Positions 43,847 through 52,482 of a stretch of DNA of 64,000 bases are shown here, piece after piece (position 1 is the first letter of the stretch; every line of letters begins with the position of its first letter). The DNA comes from a bacterium (GTDB lineage Bacteria > Pseudomonadota > Alphaproteobacteria > Micavibrionales > UBA2020). Both the position numbers and the translations under genes were made by a program. The notes below the pieces were generated by a model. It saw only the letters and a list, made by a program, of their open reading frames with translations. It was not told the origin of the DNA and made no database searches. The stretch covers positions 186,001 to 250,000 of the forward strand of contig JAQSDV010000004.1 of the NCBI GenBank assembly GCA_029945425.1, written 5' to 3'.

Positions 43847-44416
43847 ATGCGCATCGTCGGCGGCCAATATCGCGGAAAGAATCTCCTGAGTCCCTCAGGG
43901 GACGAAACGAGGCCAACCAGCGACCGCGCGCGGGAGGCTATATTTAACATACTGCATCATGCCAAATGGCGTCAAAGGCACATTTTGGAAAATGCCGCCA
44001 TCATGGATGTCTTCGCCGGCACGGGCGCCATGGGGCTGGAGGCGCTGTCGCAGGGCGCGGCGCATGGGGTATTTATCGAGCAGAGCGCGGCTGGCGCCAA
44101 AACCTGTCAGGCCAATATCGACGCCATGAAACTGGGCGACCGCACATTACTGATGCGCAGCGACGCGCTGAAACTTTCCTTGCGGCCCACAACCATTGCG
44201 CCGCGCAGCCTTGTCTTCCTCGACCCCCCTTACGGCAAGGGGTTCGGCGCGGCGGCACTGACGCAGCTGGCGGAAAAAGACTGGCTGGAGCCGGGCGCGG
44301 TCTGCCTGCTGGAAATGGCCAAGAAACAGCCCGAAATGCCGCCCGCCGGTTTCGCGCAGGTAGACGAGCGCAGCTATGGCGTTGCGCTGGTGCGGTTTCT
44401 GGAGTTCGTGCCCTAG
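43847..44416 (+). CDS. rsmD: 16S rRNA (guanine-966 N2) methyltransferase
   Basis: 189-residue SAM-dependent methyltransferase. MRIVGGQYRGKNLLSPSGDE is the family start and RPTSDRAREAIFNIL follows. The SAM-binding loop is MDVFAGTGAMGLEALSQGA near residue 53, and the catalytic motif is VFLDPPYGKGF (DPPY) near residue 125. It methylates G966 of 16S rRNA in the P-site. The gene is divergent from the secreted-paralogue operon and overlaps the DUF4139-like gene tail-to-tail by four bases. Confidence 0.95.
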   Translation: MRIVGGQYRGKNLLSPSGDETRPTSDRAREAIFNILHHAKWRQRHILENAAIMDVFAGTGAMGLEALSQGAAHGVFIEQSAAGAKTCQANIDAMKLGDRTLLMRSDALKLSLRPTTIAPRSLVFLDPPYGKGFGAAALTQLAEKDWLEPGAVCLLEMAKKQPEMPPAGFAQVDERSYGVALVRFLEFVP

Positions 44417-46542
44417 ATTTTTACCTTCGCAATCAGCTCCGCCAGTTCCTGCTGCCGTTGCAAACGCTGGGCGGACAGGCTTTCTTTCTCGGCATCGATG
44501 CCTGCGATTTTATCTTCCTGTTCGTTCAGCTTGTTCAGGTATTTCTGCTTCACTTCCGATTTCTCGGTCAGGCTCTGCAGGTTTTCGCGGATGCGCTCCT
44601 GGTCGTTGAAGATCTGGTTGCGGCGCTGGTCGAGTTCGTTGATCTTGATGTCGATCGCCTCCATCTCCCGCCGCTTGGCCGCGAGCGTCTCAAACTGTTT
44701 GCGCGCACCGGCATCCAGCTGCCCGCGCTTGCCCGCGAAAGTCATCAGGTAATCGGCGTTCAGGCTGTCGAGGCTATAGGACTGCCATGCGGTGTTTTCG
44801 AGTTTCACCGGCACGACCGCCTTTTCGCCCGCCTTTACCTCCACGCGGATACGATACCGTTCGCCGGAAACTTCCGTCGCTTTCGGGTCGGGCGTGACAA
44901 GCTGGTAGTCATACATCTTCGGATGTTCGATCACGACCGTACGCGCTTCCTTCGGGGGGGCTTTCACGGTGTAGGTCGTTTCCGCGATGTTTTTCACGGC
45001 GATGCGCAGGATGCCGCTTTCAACCGCGATCTGGCCTTCGGTCGAATTGGATTTGTCGGTGCGGTCGATGGTGGTTTTGGAATCGAGCGCGTAGGACACC
45101 ATGCGCTTGTCGCCCTGCGGCAGGACAGACAGCTGCGCATCGCCGACAAAGGCCGTGCCCTTCAGCAAATCGCTTTCTTCATAGAGCGTCAGCACGCCGG
45201 GCGGCAATCCGGTTTCGCCGTCATTCTTGATTTCGACAGCGGCGAGCGGATGGGTGGGATGCGTTTCCGGTTGATACAGCGACACACGTTCCATCGGCAC
45301 TTCACGGCTGAGGAACGGCAGCATCATCGACTGGCCGGATTTCAAATCGAAACGGTCGGGGAAGCGGAACAGCACTTGCGTCGTGGCTTCGGAGCTTTGT
45401 GCCGCATTCGCGGTCTGCGCGATATTGGCGATCGAGCTTTCCAGCATGGGCGCAGACGCAGGTGCGGCGGATGCCATATCCATCGCCATCATCGCACCGC
45501 CAGCACCGGGGCCGCCGCGCGACGACGCCATCGGTGACATTTGTTTGCGCAGCATGCCCAGACGGCCTTTGGGCATATCATCCCGTTCTTCCCTCGCGCC
45601 GTCTGCTTCCTGCGGCGCTTCCATTTCGCCGGCGGTTGCAACCGTGCCCTGATCGACGCGCGGCATCACGCGGCCGAATACCTGCACGGGAATTTCGGGG
45701 CGTTGCACGTAATAGGATTCATACAGGTTCTGGCGGAAGGTGACGGGGTTGCCGCTGACCAGCGTCAGGTCGACATTCGCCCAGTCGGACGCGGTCATGT
45801 TTTCAATCACCGCCCAGCCCTGCAACATACCCTTGGTCTGGCCCGCCTGCGGCACGACCAGACGATATGCGGTTTTCCACAAGGGGGCATCGACGACGTA
45901 GGACAGCGTGACGTCGCGGTTGCCCTCGCCCAATAGGTTGACGCTCAGCACGCGGCGCTCCGCCGTGCCGTTTTCGCGGATGGCGCTCAACGCGCGGGCG
46001 ACTTCGGCGCGGATTTTTTCGTCGGTGAAGGCAACCGATTCAAGATTTTCGAGCAACGCGGATTTGATGCCGTCATCGGTCATGATGCTGATGCGGTTTC
46101 TGGTGGTGGTCTTGTCCTCGCCCAGCGCGACTTCTTCGGGCACCACCTGCAGCAGCTTGCCGGTTGCCTTCAATTCCTCCCCCGTCACTTTAACTTCCGC
46201 GCCCTGATAGGCGTTGAGCAATGCAGCGGGGTTGGAAAGCTGTTCCTGCGTAAACGGCAGATCCTTGAACACTTGCGCCAGCGGCTGCTTGCCGGGCAAC
46301 GTGACGCCGCCGAGGCGGCCGGATTTGTCGAACACGATCAGGCTTTTTAAAATGTCGTCGACCTGTTCGAAACGCACGGGGAATTCCAGTTTGGAATTTC
46401 CATCCACCTTGGCGCGGTGTTCGAAATTCGCCAGCCCGCTGGTGGACAGGATTACGCTGTTGACGGGCATGTCTTCGGCAAACGCGGCGGCGGTGCAGGT
46501 GAGCAGGCCGGCGAGCAGCATGGGAAGAACGAATTTTTTCAT
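44413..46542 (-). CDS. Secreted DUF4139-like protein with C-terminal coiled coil
   Basis: 709 residues, signal peptide ending near residue 22 (TAAAFAE). Residues about 175-300 match the DUF4139 style: LSYVVDAPLWKTAYRLVVPQ, WAVIENMTASDWANVDLTL and VSGNPVTFRQNLYE. A low-complexity Met/Ala/Gly-rich region near 330-385 (RLGMLRKQMSPMASSRGGPG, then AGGAMMAMDMASAAPAS) may be disordered. The middle continues with DUF4139 repeats (LPQGDKRMVSYALDSK). The last 110 residues are a strong coiled coil (RREMEAIDIKINELDQRRNQ). The role of such proteins is unknown; a surface or periplasmic location is likely. Confidence 0.85.
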   Translation of the reverse strand: MKKFVLPMLLAGLLTCTAAAFAEDMPVNSVILSTSGLANFEHRAKVDGNSKLEFPVRFEQVDDILKSLIVFDKSGRLGGVTLPGKQPLAQVFKDLPFTQEQLSNPAALLNAYQGAEVKVTGEELKATGKLLQVVPEEVALGEDKTTTRNRISIMTDDGIKSALLENLESVAFTDEKIRAEVARALSAIRENGTAERRVLSVNLLGEGNRDVTLSYVVDAPLWKTAYRLVVPQAGQTKGMLQGWAVIENMTASDWANVDLTLVSGNPVTFRQNLYESYYVQRPEIPVQVFGRVMPRVDQGTVATAGEMEAPQEADGAREERDDMPKGRLGMLRKQMSPMASSRGGPGAGGAMMAMDMASAAPASAPMLESSIANIAQTANAAQSSEATTQVLFRFPDRFDLKSGQSMMLPFLSREVPMERVSLYQPETHPTHPLAAVEIKNDGETGLPPGVLTLYEESDLLKGTAFVGDAQLSVLPQGDKRMVSYALDSKTTIDRTDKSNSTEGQIAVESGILRIAVKNIAETTYTVKAPPKEARTVVIEHPKMYDYQLVTPDPKATEVSGERYRIRVEVKAGEKAVVPVKLENTAWQSYSLDSLNADYLMTFAGKRGQLDAGARKQFETLAAKRREMEAIDIKINELDQRRNQIFNDQERIRENLQSLTEKSEVKQKYLNKLNEQEDKIAGIDAEKESLSAQRLQRQQELAELIAKVKI

Positions 46543-46627
46543 GGAGACACCTCGGTCAAAATGGGGGCTATTTCCGTCAGACGACGGAAGCCACGACTAT
46601 CTTGGCCGATGGAGATTAAAAAGTGGC

Positions 46628-47416
46628 TTACAGCACGAAATAAAAGACGAGGAAGGTGCCGAGCAGCATTCGGTAAACCACAAAGGGCATAAGTCCGAAT
46701 TTTTTCAGCCACTTCATCATGAGGGTAATGGCGAGCAGCCCCGCGATAAAGGCCATGACGACCGCGATCAGCGCGTCGCCCATCAGGCCGGTTTTGCCGG
46801 ATTGAAAGATTTCGAGGAAGCTCATCGCCCCCGCCGCTGTCATCGCGGGGATGCCGAGCAGGAAGGAGAACCGCGCCGCATCGGTGCGCTTGTAGCCCAG
46901 AAACCGCGCCGTCGTCATGGTGATGCCGGAGCGGCTGGTGCCGGGGATCAGGGCGATCGCCTGCGCGCAGCCGATCAACAATGCCTGTTTCAGCGTGATG
47001 TCCTTGATTTCCTTCACCTGCGGCGATTTCCAGTCGGCGAAGCCCATCAGCGCCCCGAAAATCAGGGTGGTCGCCGCAATGACCGCCACGCTGCGGATGC
47101 CGTCCGGGAAGAAATGTTCGACCGCAAGGCCCATGGCAATCGCGGGTATCGTCGCCAACCCTATATATAGTCCAAGGTTGCGGTGGAAGGTCGGTTTCCA
47201 GCGCAGGATGTCCCAGCCAATCGCCCAGACATCGCGCCAGTAATAGACGAGGATCGCGCAAAGCGTGCCCACATGAAGGGCCACATCGATCAAAATTCCC
47301 TGATCGACTTCGTCCATAAACAGCGGCGTCAGCGCCAGATGGGCGCTAGAACTGACGGGCAGGAATTCGGTAAGTCCTTGAACTACCGACAAAATGAAAA
47401 GATAGGCGAGCGTCAT
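46628..47416 (-). CDS. uppP: Undecaprenyl-diphosphatase
   Basis: 262-residue BacA-type membrane phosphatase that recycles the undecaprenyl-PP carrier for peptidoglycan and O-antigen synthesis. Motif 1 VVQGLTEFLPVSSSAHLAL is near residue 11, with the Glu/Ser/His active site. Motif 2 ALIPGTSRSGITMTTARFLG is near residue 153, with the conserved Arg. Eight or so membrane helices fit the length. The ATG begins at 47416. It lies upstream of the DUF4139-like gene, on the same strand, at 85 bases; a shared transcript is possible. Confidence 0.96.
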   Translation of the reverse strand: MTLAYLFILSVVQGLTEFLPVSSSAHLALTPLFMDEVDQGILIDVALHVGTLCAILVYYWRDVWAIGWDILRWKPTFHRNLGLYIGLATIPAIAMGLAVEHFFPDGIRSVAVIAATTLIFGALMGFADWKSPQVKEIKDITLKQALLIGCAQAIALIPGTSRSGITMTTARFLGYKRTDAARFSFLLGIPAMTAAGAMSFLEIFQSGKTGLMGDALIAVVMAFIAGLLAITLMMKWLKKFGLMPFVVYRMLLGTFLVFYFVL

Positions 47417-47539
47417 GCCCTGTTTTCGGCTTTTGGGGAGGAACTTTCAAGCCCTATCATTGGTTTACATAATTGCAGCTTGTGCTTTCTTGAACTGGTG
47501 GTACAATCGCGGCGGGATCAACAATTGGGGTTGGGAAGC

Positions 47540-47863
47540 ATGGCTTCGGAAACCGGCATTATTGAATGCACGAAGAAGAAGGTCGGTAAAACCGGCCTGA
47601 TGCTGCGCTGCTCCGGCGCACTCCTGACCGGCCTTGCGATTGTGACCGTCATCACCATGAGCCTTGTTGTGATGAGCGACGCCGACGAATTGCCCACCAA
47701 GACCGCCTTCTACAACATCGAATTCCCCGAGGACGAAGCTGCCCTCGACAAACTCTCCACCCAGCTGGCGCGCGAAACGCAAGCCGACGAGCTGAACGAG
47801 ATCGAACCCGCAGCGGGTGACATGCCCAGCGAAAATGTCCCCCAGCCGCAGCAGGCGGAATAA
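47540..47863 (+). CDS. Small single-helix membrane protein, 107 aa
   Basis: One membrane helix near residues 20-45 (MLRCSGALLTGLAIVTVITM, with two Cys in the preceding segment KTGLMLRC and GIIEC). A long acidic tail follows (EFPEDEAALDKLSTQLARET, then Pro/Gln-rich end). No family recognised. The start at 47540 has GGGAAG just before it; the frame is open upstream but that region overlaps uppP's own start. It is divergent from uppP and convergent with the MreB-like gene, ending one base before it. Confidence 0.65.
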   Translation: MASETGIIECTKKKVGKTGLMLRCSGALLTGLAIVTVITMSLVVMSDADELPTKTAFYNIEFPEDEAALDKLSTQLARETQADELNEIEPAAGDMPSENVPQPQQAE

Positions 47864-48325
47864 TCAGATACGTTTCAGGTATTCTTCCAGCTGACCCGGC
47901 GTATAACCCGCGACAGCAGGATCATCCAGAATTTTGATATTACGCGCGCCTGCGCTTTGGGCGAGTTCCTGTAGCGCGCGTTTTTCGATGGCCGACAATC
48001 CGCCTGCCAGGGGCTTTGTAACATGAACAATGGCAGATGGCGCAATGAACGACCGACCCGTTATCTGCTTCACCGCATATTTGAAAATCGCGGCGGCTGA
48101 ATCGAAATCATCGACCAGCACGCGGGAATGGGTGTCGAAGGGCGCAATGCGGACAGCTCCGGTTTCGGCACAGGCCGCCGCAACGGTGTTGCCGACCGCG
48201 ACGATCAGTTTGCGCCCGCCCGCTTCAGAAACGGCGAGCAGCGCGGGTTCATCGAACACCGCGCCACTGTCGAGGTTTTTTGCGTAGATACGCTCAGGCG
48301 AAATACGGATGTAAAGCTTTGCCAA
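47864..48325 (-). CDS. Half-length MreB-like protein (actin fold, N-terminal part)
   Basis: 153 residues that match only the first half of MreB-type actin proteins. The sequence FDEPALLAVSEAGGRKLIVAVGN corresponds to the MreB region after the first strand, and VLVDDFDSAAAIFKYAVKQITG to the middle helix. SAIEKRALQELAQSAGARNI with IKILDDPAVAGYT corresponds to the end of the IA/IIA junction. The phosphate-1 loop is missing: instead of DLGT-type glycines the start reads LYIRISPERIYAKNL. The second ATP-binding half is absent. It is likely not an ATPase but could bind MreB or cell-wall partners. The TTG at 48325 starts 14 bases after the asd stop, so asd and this gene are probably coupled; the start is uncertain. 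Confidence 0.72.
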   Translation of the reverse strand: MAKLYIRISPERIYAKNLDSGAVFDEPALLAVSEAGGRKLIVAVGNTVAAACAETGAVRIAPFDTHSRVLVDDFDSAAAIFKYAVKQITGRSFIAPSAIVHVTKPLAGGLSAIEKRALQELAQSAGARNIKILDDPAVAGYTPGQLEEYLKRI

Positions 48326-48338
48326 GGAGATGCGCTTT

Positions 48339-49358
48339 TTACAGGTATTTTTCCGACAGCAGTTCGGCGATCTGGACCGCGTTGGTGGCCGCACCCTTGC
48401 GCAGGTTGTCGGCGACGACCCACATGGTGATGCCGTTTTTCACGGTCGGGTCCTTGCGGATGCGGCTGACGAAAACATCGTCTTCGCCTGCGATTTCCAC
48501 AGGGGTGACGAACGCGCCGTCATCCGCGCCGGGATCATCGATCACGGTGATGCCCTTGAATTTCTGCATCGCCTTGCGCGCCTGCGCGGCGGTGATGGGA
48601 TCCTTGAATTCGACGTTCACGACTTCGGAATGACCCACAAAAACGGGCACGCGCACGCAGGTCGCGTTGACTTCGATCTTCGAGTCGAGGATTTTCTTCG
48701 TCTCGACGACCATCTTCCATTCTTCCTTGGTGTAACCGTCCGGCATGAATTTATCGATCTGCGGGATCAGGTTGAAGGAAATCTGTTTCGAGAAGACGTC
48801 GCGTTTCGCCATGTCGCTGGAATAGAGACCCTTGGTCTGGTTGAACAGCTCGTCCATCGCTTCCTTGCCCGCGCCGGACACGGACTGGTACGTCGCAACA
48901 ACCACGCGCTTGATGGTCGCAAGGTCATGCAGCGGCTTCAGCGCCACGACCATCTGGATGGTGGAGCAGTTGGGGTTCGCGATAATGCCTTTTTTCTTGT
49001 AGCCCTTGATCGCTTCGGGGTTCACTTCGGGAACCACCAGCGGCACGTCCTTGTCCATGCGATAGAAAGACGTGTTATCGATCACGATGGAACCGGCCTT
49101 GGTCGCGCCGGGTGCGAAGGCTTCGGAAATCGCCGAGCCTGCGGAGGACAGGACGATATCGGTGCCCTTGAAATTGTATTTGGCGAGGTCTTGCACCTTC
49201 AGCGTGTTGTCTTCGCCGAACGACACTTCGCGGCCGGCGGAGCGCGCGCTGGCAAGCGCGACAACTTCGGAAACGGGGAATTCGCGGGTGGACAATACGT
49301 TCAGCATTTCGCGGCCGACATTGCCCGTAGCGCCAACGATGGCGACTTTGTACGACAT
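48339..49358 (-). CDS. asd: Aspartate-semialdehyde dehydrogenase
   Basis: 339-residue NADPH enzyme that reduces aspartyl-4-phosphate to aspartate semialdehyde, for lysine, diaminopimelate (cell wall), threonine and methionine. The Rossmann start is YKVAIVGATGNVGREML at residue 3. The catalytic Cys is in IIANPNCSTIQMVVALKPLH near residue 130. A conserved His, in the phrase VFVGHSEVVNVEF, and the arginine further on fit the family. The ATG is at 49358. It is followed by the short MreB-like gene on the same strand; both relate to the cell wall, which supports a shared transcript. Confidence 0.96.
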   Translation of the reverse strand: MSYKVAIVGATGNVGREMLNVLSTREFPVSEVVALASARSAGREVSFGEDNTLKVQDLAKYNFKGTDIVLSSAGSAISEAFAPGATKAGSIVIDNTSFYRMDKDVPLVVPEVNPEAIKGYKKKGIIANPNCSTIQMVVALKPLHDLATIKRVVVATYQSVSGAGKEAMDELFNQTKGLYSSDMAKRDVFSKQISFNLIPQIDKFMPDGYTKEEWKMVVETKKILDSKIEVNATCVRVPVFVGHSEVVNVEFKDPITAAQARKAMQKFKGITVIDDPGADDGAFVTPVEIAGEDDVFVSRIRKDPTVKNGITMWVVADNLRKGAATNAVQIAELLSEKYL

Positions 49359-49402
49359 GGAATCACATCCTCTTTTTAAGCGTTCTTTTGGCGGCTACTT
49401 TA

Positions 49403-50083
49403 TCACTTCGCCACAATCACATGGTAATAAATATACAGCGGCTCGCCCTTGGCATTCTTGCCGTTCTGCACGCAAGCGGCGGGCTTCGGGTCGGGCGGCG
49501 TCAGCGCCGCGCGGGCGTTGAAACTCCACCCGTTATCGCCGGCGACAGCCTTGGCTTTGCTCTTTTTCCCAAGGTTTACAGTGGTTTTTTCGATGGCGGG
49601 GATTTCGTTCAGCCCCAGCGCCTCGTTAATATCCTCGCAATCGGACTGCGTTAAGCCGGTTAAATATCCGAACACATCCGCGCCGCCTGCTTCATCGCTG
49701 CCGATGCCGGACACGAACCAGCCCGATCCATCGGCGCTGCGCCCGCGGAAATTCCAGTTCGCGCCGATGCCGCTGGCAGCAGGCGGGGATTCATACGTTA
49801 CCTTGTCAAAGACGGCATTCGTGCCGGTCGCTTTTTCCGCAAAATTCAGTTTGGCCACGTCGACGCCCGATTTCAGCATCACGTTCACCGCGCGGCGGGT
49901 TTCATCGGGGAATTTTATCAGTGCCTTGAATGCGTCTTTGCGCTCGCCCGCGGCGCCGGTGTTTTCGATGATCGCGGTGTTGATGACGATATAGGCCAGC
50001 AGCGCAAACAGGCCGGTTGCCAGAACGATCAGGAAAGCGGGGAAGAAATATCCTCCCTTGCCTTGCGTTTCCGCCGTTGTCAT
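49403..50083 (-). CDS. Membrane-anchored hypothetical protein, possibly pilin-like
   Basis: 226 residues. One hydrophobic helix near the N-terminus (FFPAFLIVLATGLFALLAYI, residues 13-32), then an extracytoplasmic part of about 190 residues, beta-rich in the middle (NWNFRGRSADGSGWFVSGIG). Two Cys, in TQSDCEDINEALGL near residue 147 and KPAACVQN near 205, could form the disulphide-bounded loop seen in type IV pilin-like proteins. However, the prepilin leader (G-F-T-x-x-E) is absent: the site reads QGKGGYFFPAF. I therefore name it only as membrane-anchored. It is 44 bases upstream of asd's start on the same strand and may head that transcript. Confidence 0.68.
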   Translation of the reverse strand: MTTAETQGKGGYFFPAFLIVLATGLFALLAYIVINTAIIENTGAAGERKDAFKALIKFPDETRRAVNVMLKSGVDVAKLNFAEKATGTNAVFDKVTYESPPAASGIGANWNFRGRSADGSGWFVSGIGSDEAGGADVFGYLTGLTQSDCEDINEALGLNEIPAIEKTTVNLGKKSKAKAVAGDNGWSFNARAALTPPDPKPAACVQNGKNAKGEPLYIYYHVIVAK

Positions 50084-50231
50084 CCGCTGCCCCTTTTGCG
50101 TGAAAACATATGCATATCAGGTATTTCCATGCCGGATACGTGGTTAAACTCTACAATGCAAGCGGGGTGCTGCCAAATCTTTTTGTGGCACTGCACCATT
50201 ATATGAAAATTCATGTTCGGCTGTTAAAATA

Positions 50232-50275
50232 AATATCGCCCGCTGGCTTGGTTTCGAGGGCGGAATCGCGATATT
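50232..50275 (+). promoter_or_regulatory. Leader hairpin before the CoA transferase-pyrB run
   Basis: AATATCGC (50232-50239) pairs exactly with GCGATATT (50268-50275). Inside it CCGC (50240-50243) pairs with GCGG (50260-50263). The structure sits 28 bases before the start of the CoA transferase gene and overlaps where an mRNA leader should be. It could be an attenuator or mRNA stabiliser. The rest of the 220-base divergent interval is AT-rich. Confidence 0.4.
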
Positions 50276-50303
50276 GTCAGGCCATGCAACAGGGACAGCC
50301 GAA

Positions 50304-51536
50304 ATGACGGAACATGTTGAAAATACCGGCCCTCTGAAGGGTATCAGGGTTTTTGACATGTCACGTATTCTTGCAGGCCCCAGCGCCACCCAGATTCTGG
50401 GCGATATGGGCGCGGATATCCTCAAAATCGAAAAACCGGGACAGGGCGACGACACGCGCAAATGGGGGCCTCCCTTTGTGAAGGACGCTTCGGGCGCGGA
50501 TACGACCGAAAGCTCCTACTACCTCTCCGCCAACCGCAACAAGAAATCTCTCTCGCTCGACTTCACCACGCCGGAAGGCCTCGCCATCGCCAAGCAGCTG
50601 ATCGGCACCTGCGATATTTTATTCGAGAACTATAAAGCAGGCTCGCTCGATAAATATGGCCTTGGCTATGAACAGTTGAAGGCGGAATTCCCCAAGCTCA
50701 TCTATTGCTCCCTCACGGGCTTCGGCCATGACGGCCCTTATAAAGACCTCGCGGGTTACGACTTCCTGATTCAGGGCATGGGCGGCATCATGAGCCTGAC
50801 CGGCCCTGCCGATGGCATGTCGCACAAGATCGGCGTTGCCTATTGCGATTTGCTGACGGGGTTGTACGCGCTGAACGGTATTTTGGCCGCGCTGTATCAT
50901 CGCGAGAAAACCGGACAGGGGCAGTTTATCGATATCGCGCTGCTGGATTCTCAAGTCGCGACGCTGTCAAACGCAGGTCAATATTACCTGACCAGCGGCA
51001 AGGTCACGCCGCGCATGGGCAACGCACATCCGACGATTGTGCCCTATGAAGCATTCCGCGCGAAAGACGGCGATATCATCCTGGCGGTCGGCAACGACAA
51101 GCAATTCGCCGAATTCTGCGCCTTTGTCGGACGCAGCGATCTGGCCGCGGATGCAAAATTTGCCACCAACGCCCACCGCGTGCGCAACCGCGCGGAGATT
51201 GTGCCGGTGGTGGCCGCGATCATCGCGGGCCAGACGCAAAAATACTGGATCGAAAATCTTGAAAAGCGCGGCGTGCCCTGCGGCCCCGTTAATACGCTTG
51301 ATAAAGTCTTCAATGACCCGCAGGTGCAGGCGCGCGGCATGGTGACGGAAATGGCGCATGACGCTACGCCCGACCCCGTGAAGCTGATCGCGAGCCCGTT
51401 ACGTTTTTCAAAAACGCCTGTGTCGTACCGCCATGCCCCGCCGATGCTGGGCGCGAACACCGATGAAATTCTTTCCACCGAACTCGATTTGACACCTGAC
51501 GAAATCCTGAACCTGCGCCATAAAGGAGTTGTGTAA
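50304..51536 (+). CDS. CaiB/BaiF-family CoA transferase (class III)
   Basis: 410-residue class III CoA transferase moving CoA between acids. GPLKGIRVFDMSRILAGPSA near residue 9, then LGDMGADILKIEKPGQGDD, are the family start. The catalytic Asp is expected in DLAGYDFLIQGMGGIM near residue 165. GVAYCDLLTGLYALNGILAALY near residue 190 and the EKRGVPCGPVNTLDKVFNDP stretch near 325 are also typical. The substrate acid is unknown. Start: ATG 50304 with AGGGA about nine bases upstream. It ends one base before the pyrB ATG, with a shared ribosome site inside its own tail, so it is coupled to pyrB. Confidence 0.92.
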   Translation: MTEHVENTGPLKGIRVFDMSRILAGPSATQILGDMGADILKIEKPGQGDDTRKWGPPFVKDASGADTTESSYYLSANRNKKSLSLDFTTPEGLAIAKQLIGTCDILFENYKAGSLDKYGLGYEQLKAEFPKLIYCSLTGFGHDGPYKDLAGYDFLIQGMGGIMSLTGPADGMSHKIGVAYCDLLTGLYALNGILAALYHREKTGQGQFIDIALLDSQVATLSNAGQYYLTSGKVTPRMGNAHPTIVPYEAFRAKDGDIILAVGNDKQFAEFCAFVGRSDLAADAKFATNAHRVRNRAEIVPVVAAIIAGQTQKYWIENLEKRGVPCGPVNTLDKVFNDPQVQARGMVTEMAHDATPDPVKLIASPLRFSKTPVSYRHAPPMLGANTDEILSTELDLTPDEILNLRHKGVV

Positions 51537-51537
51537 C

Positions 51538-52482
51538 ATGCAAGCCGCCCAGAAAACCCCGGTATCCAAACTCATGATCCCTCAAAAACACCTGCTCTCC
51601 ATCGAACACCTGACCCGCGACGATATTCTTGCGATTCTCGACCTGTCCGAATATTACGTTGTGCAGAACCGCCGCCGGTCGCAGACCAACGCGCTGCTCA
51701 AGGGTCTGGTCATGATCAACGCCTTCCTTGAAAACTCGACACGCACGCGCCTGTCGTTCGAAATGGCGGCGAAGCGTCTGGGTGCCGACGTCATCAACAT
51801 GACGATCGAAGGGTCGAGCATGAAGAAGGGCGAAAGCATTTCCGACACGCTGCGCACCATCAACGCGATGCGCCCCGACCTGTTCGTGCTGCGCCACAAC
51901 ACCGAAGGTTCGGCAGAAACCGCATCGCAAATCCTCGATTGCCCCGTCATGAACGCGGGCGACGGCACGCGCGAACATCCGACTCAAGCGCTGCTGGATG
52001 CCCTGACCCTGCGCCGCCATTTCGGCAGGCTGGAAGGGCTGAATGTCGCAATCGTCGGCGACATCCTTCACAGCCGCGTCGCACATTCGAACCTGCAGCT
52101 GTTCAAGAAAATGGGCGTGAACGTGAAATGCGTCGGCCCCGCCGAGCTGATGCCCCTTTCCGCCGGCGGCACGCAAGACATGAAGGCCGGCCTGACCGAT
52201 GCCGAGGCCGTGATGGTCCTGCGCATCCAGAAGGAACGCCTGCAAAAAGAACTGAGCTTCACCGAGGAACAGTATTTCGGCACCTACGGGTTGACGGCGG
52301 AACGTCTGGGCTTCGCATGCGAAGGCGCAGTCGTGCTGCATCCCGGCCCCATGAACCGCGGCGTTGAAATCGACGCCGGCATTGCGGACGACCCGAAACG
52401 CAGCCTGATCACCGCGCAGGTCGAAATGGGCGTTGCGGTACGCATGGCCTGCCTTGACCTGCTGACCCGCAGCAGCCGTTGA
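51538..52482 (+). CDS. pyrB: Aspartate carbamoyltransferase catalytic subunit
   Basis: 314-residue enzyme joining carbamoyl phosphate and aspartate in de novo pyrimidine synthesis. The phosphate-binding motif ENSTRTRLSFEMAAKRLG is near residue 60. GDGTREHPTQALLDALTLRR is near 140, and GDILHSRVAHSNLQLFKKMG near 175. GAVVLHPGPMNRGVEID near 265 is the aspartate-binding loop. The ATG at 51538 has GGAG nine bases upstream, lying within the CoA transferase stop region. In many Alphaproteobacteria pyrC follows pyrB; here the next gene is an HD protein. No regulatory subunit (pyrI) is present. Confidence 0.97.
   Translation: MQAAQKTPVSKLMIPQKHLLSIEHLTRDDILAILDLSEYYVVQNRRRSQTNALLKGLVMINAFLENSTRTRLSFEMAAKRLGADVINMTIEGSSMKKGESISDTLRTINAMRPDLFVLRHNTEGSAETASQILDCPVMNAGDGTREHPTQALLDALTLRRHFGRLEGLNVAIVGDILHSRVAHSNLQLFKKMGVNVKCVGPAELMPLSAGGTQDMKAGLTDAEAVMVLRIQKERLQKELSFTEEQYFGTYGLTAERLGFACEGAVVLHPGPMNRGVEIDAGIADDPKRSLITAQVEMGVAVRMACLDLLTRSSR

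Noticed and set aside
43966..45537. Long plus-strand frame of 523 residues
   Set aside because: It covers rsmD in a shifted frame and the DUF4139-like gene on the opposite strand; no domain is recognisable in it.
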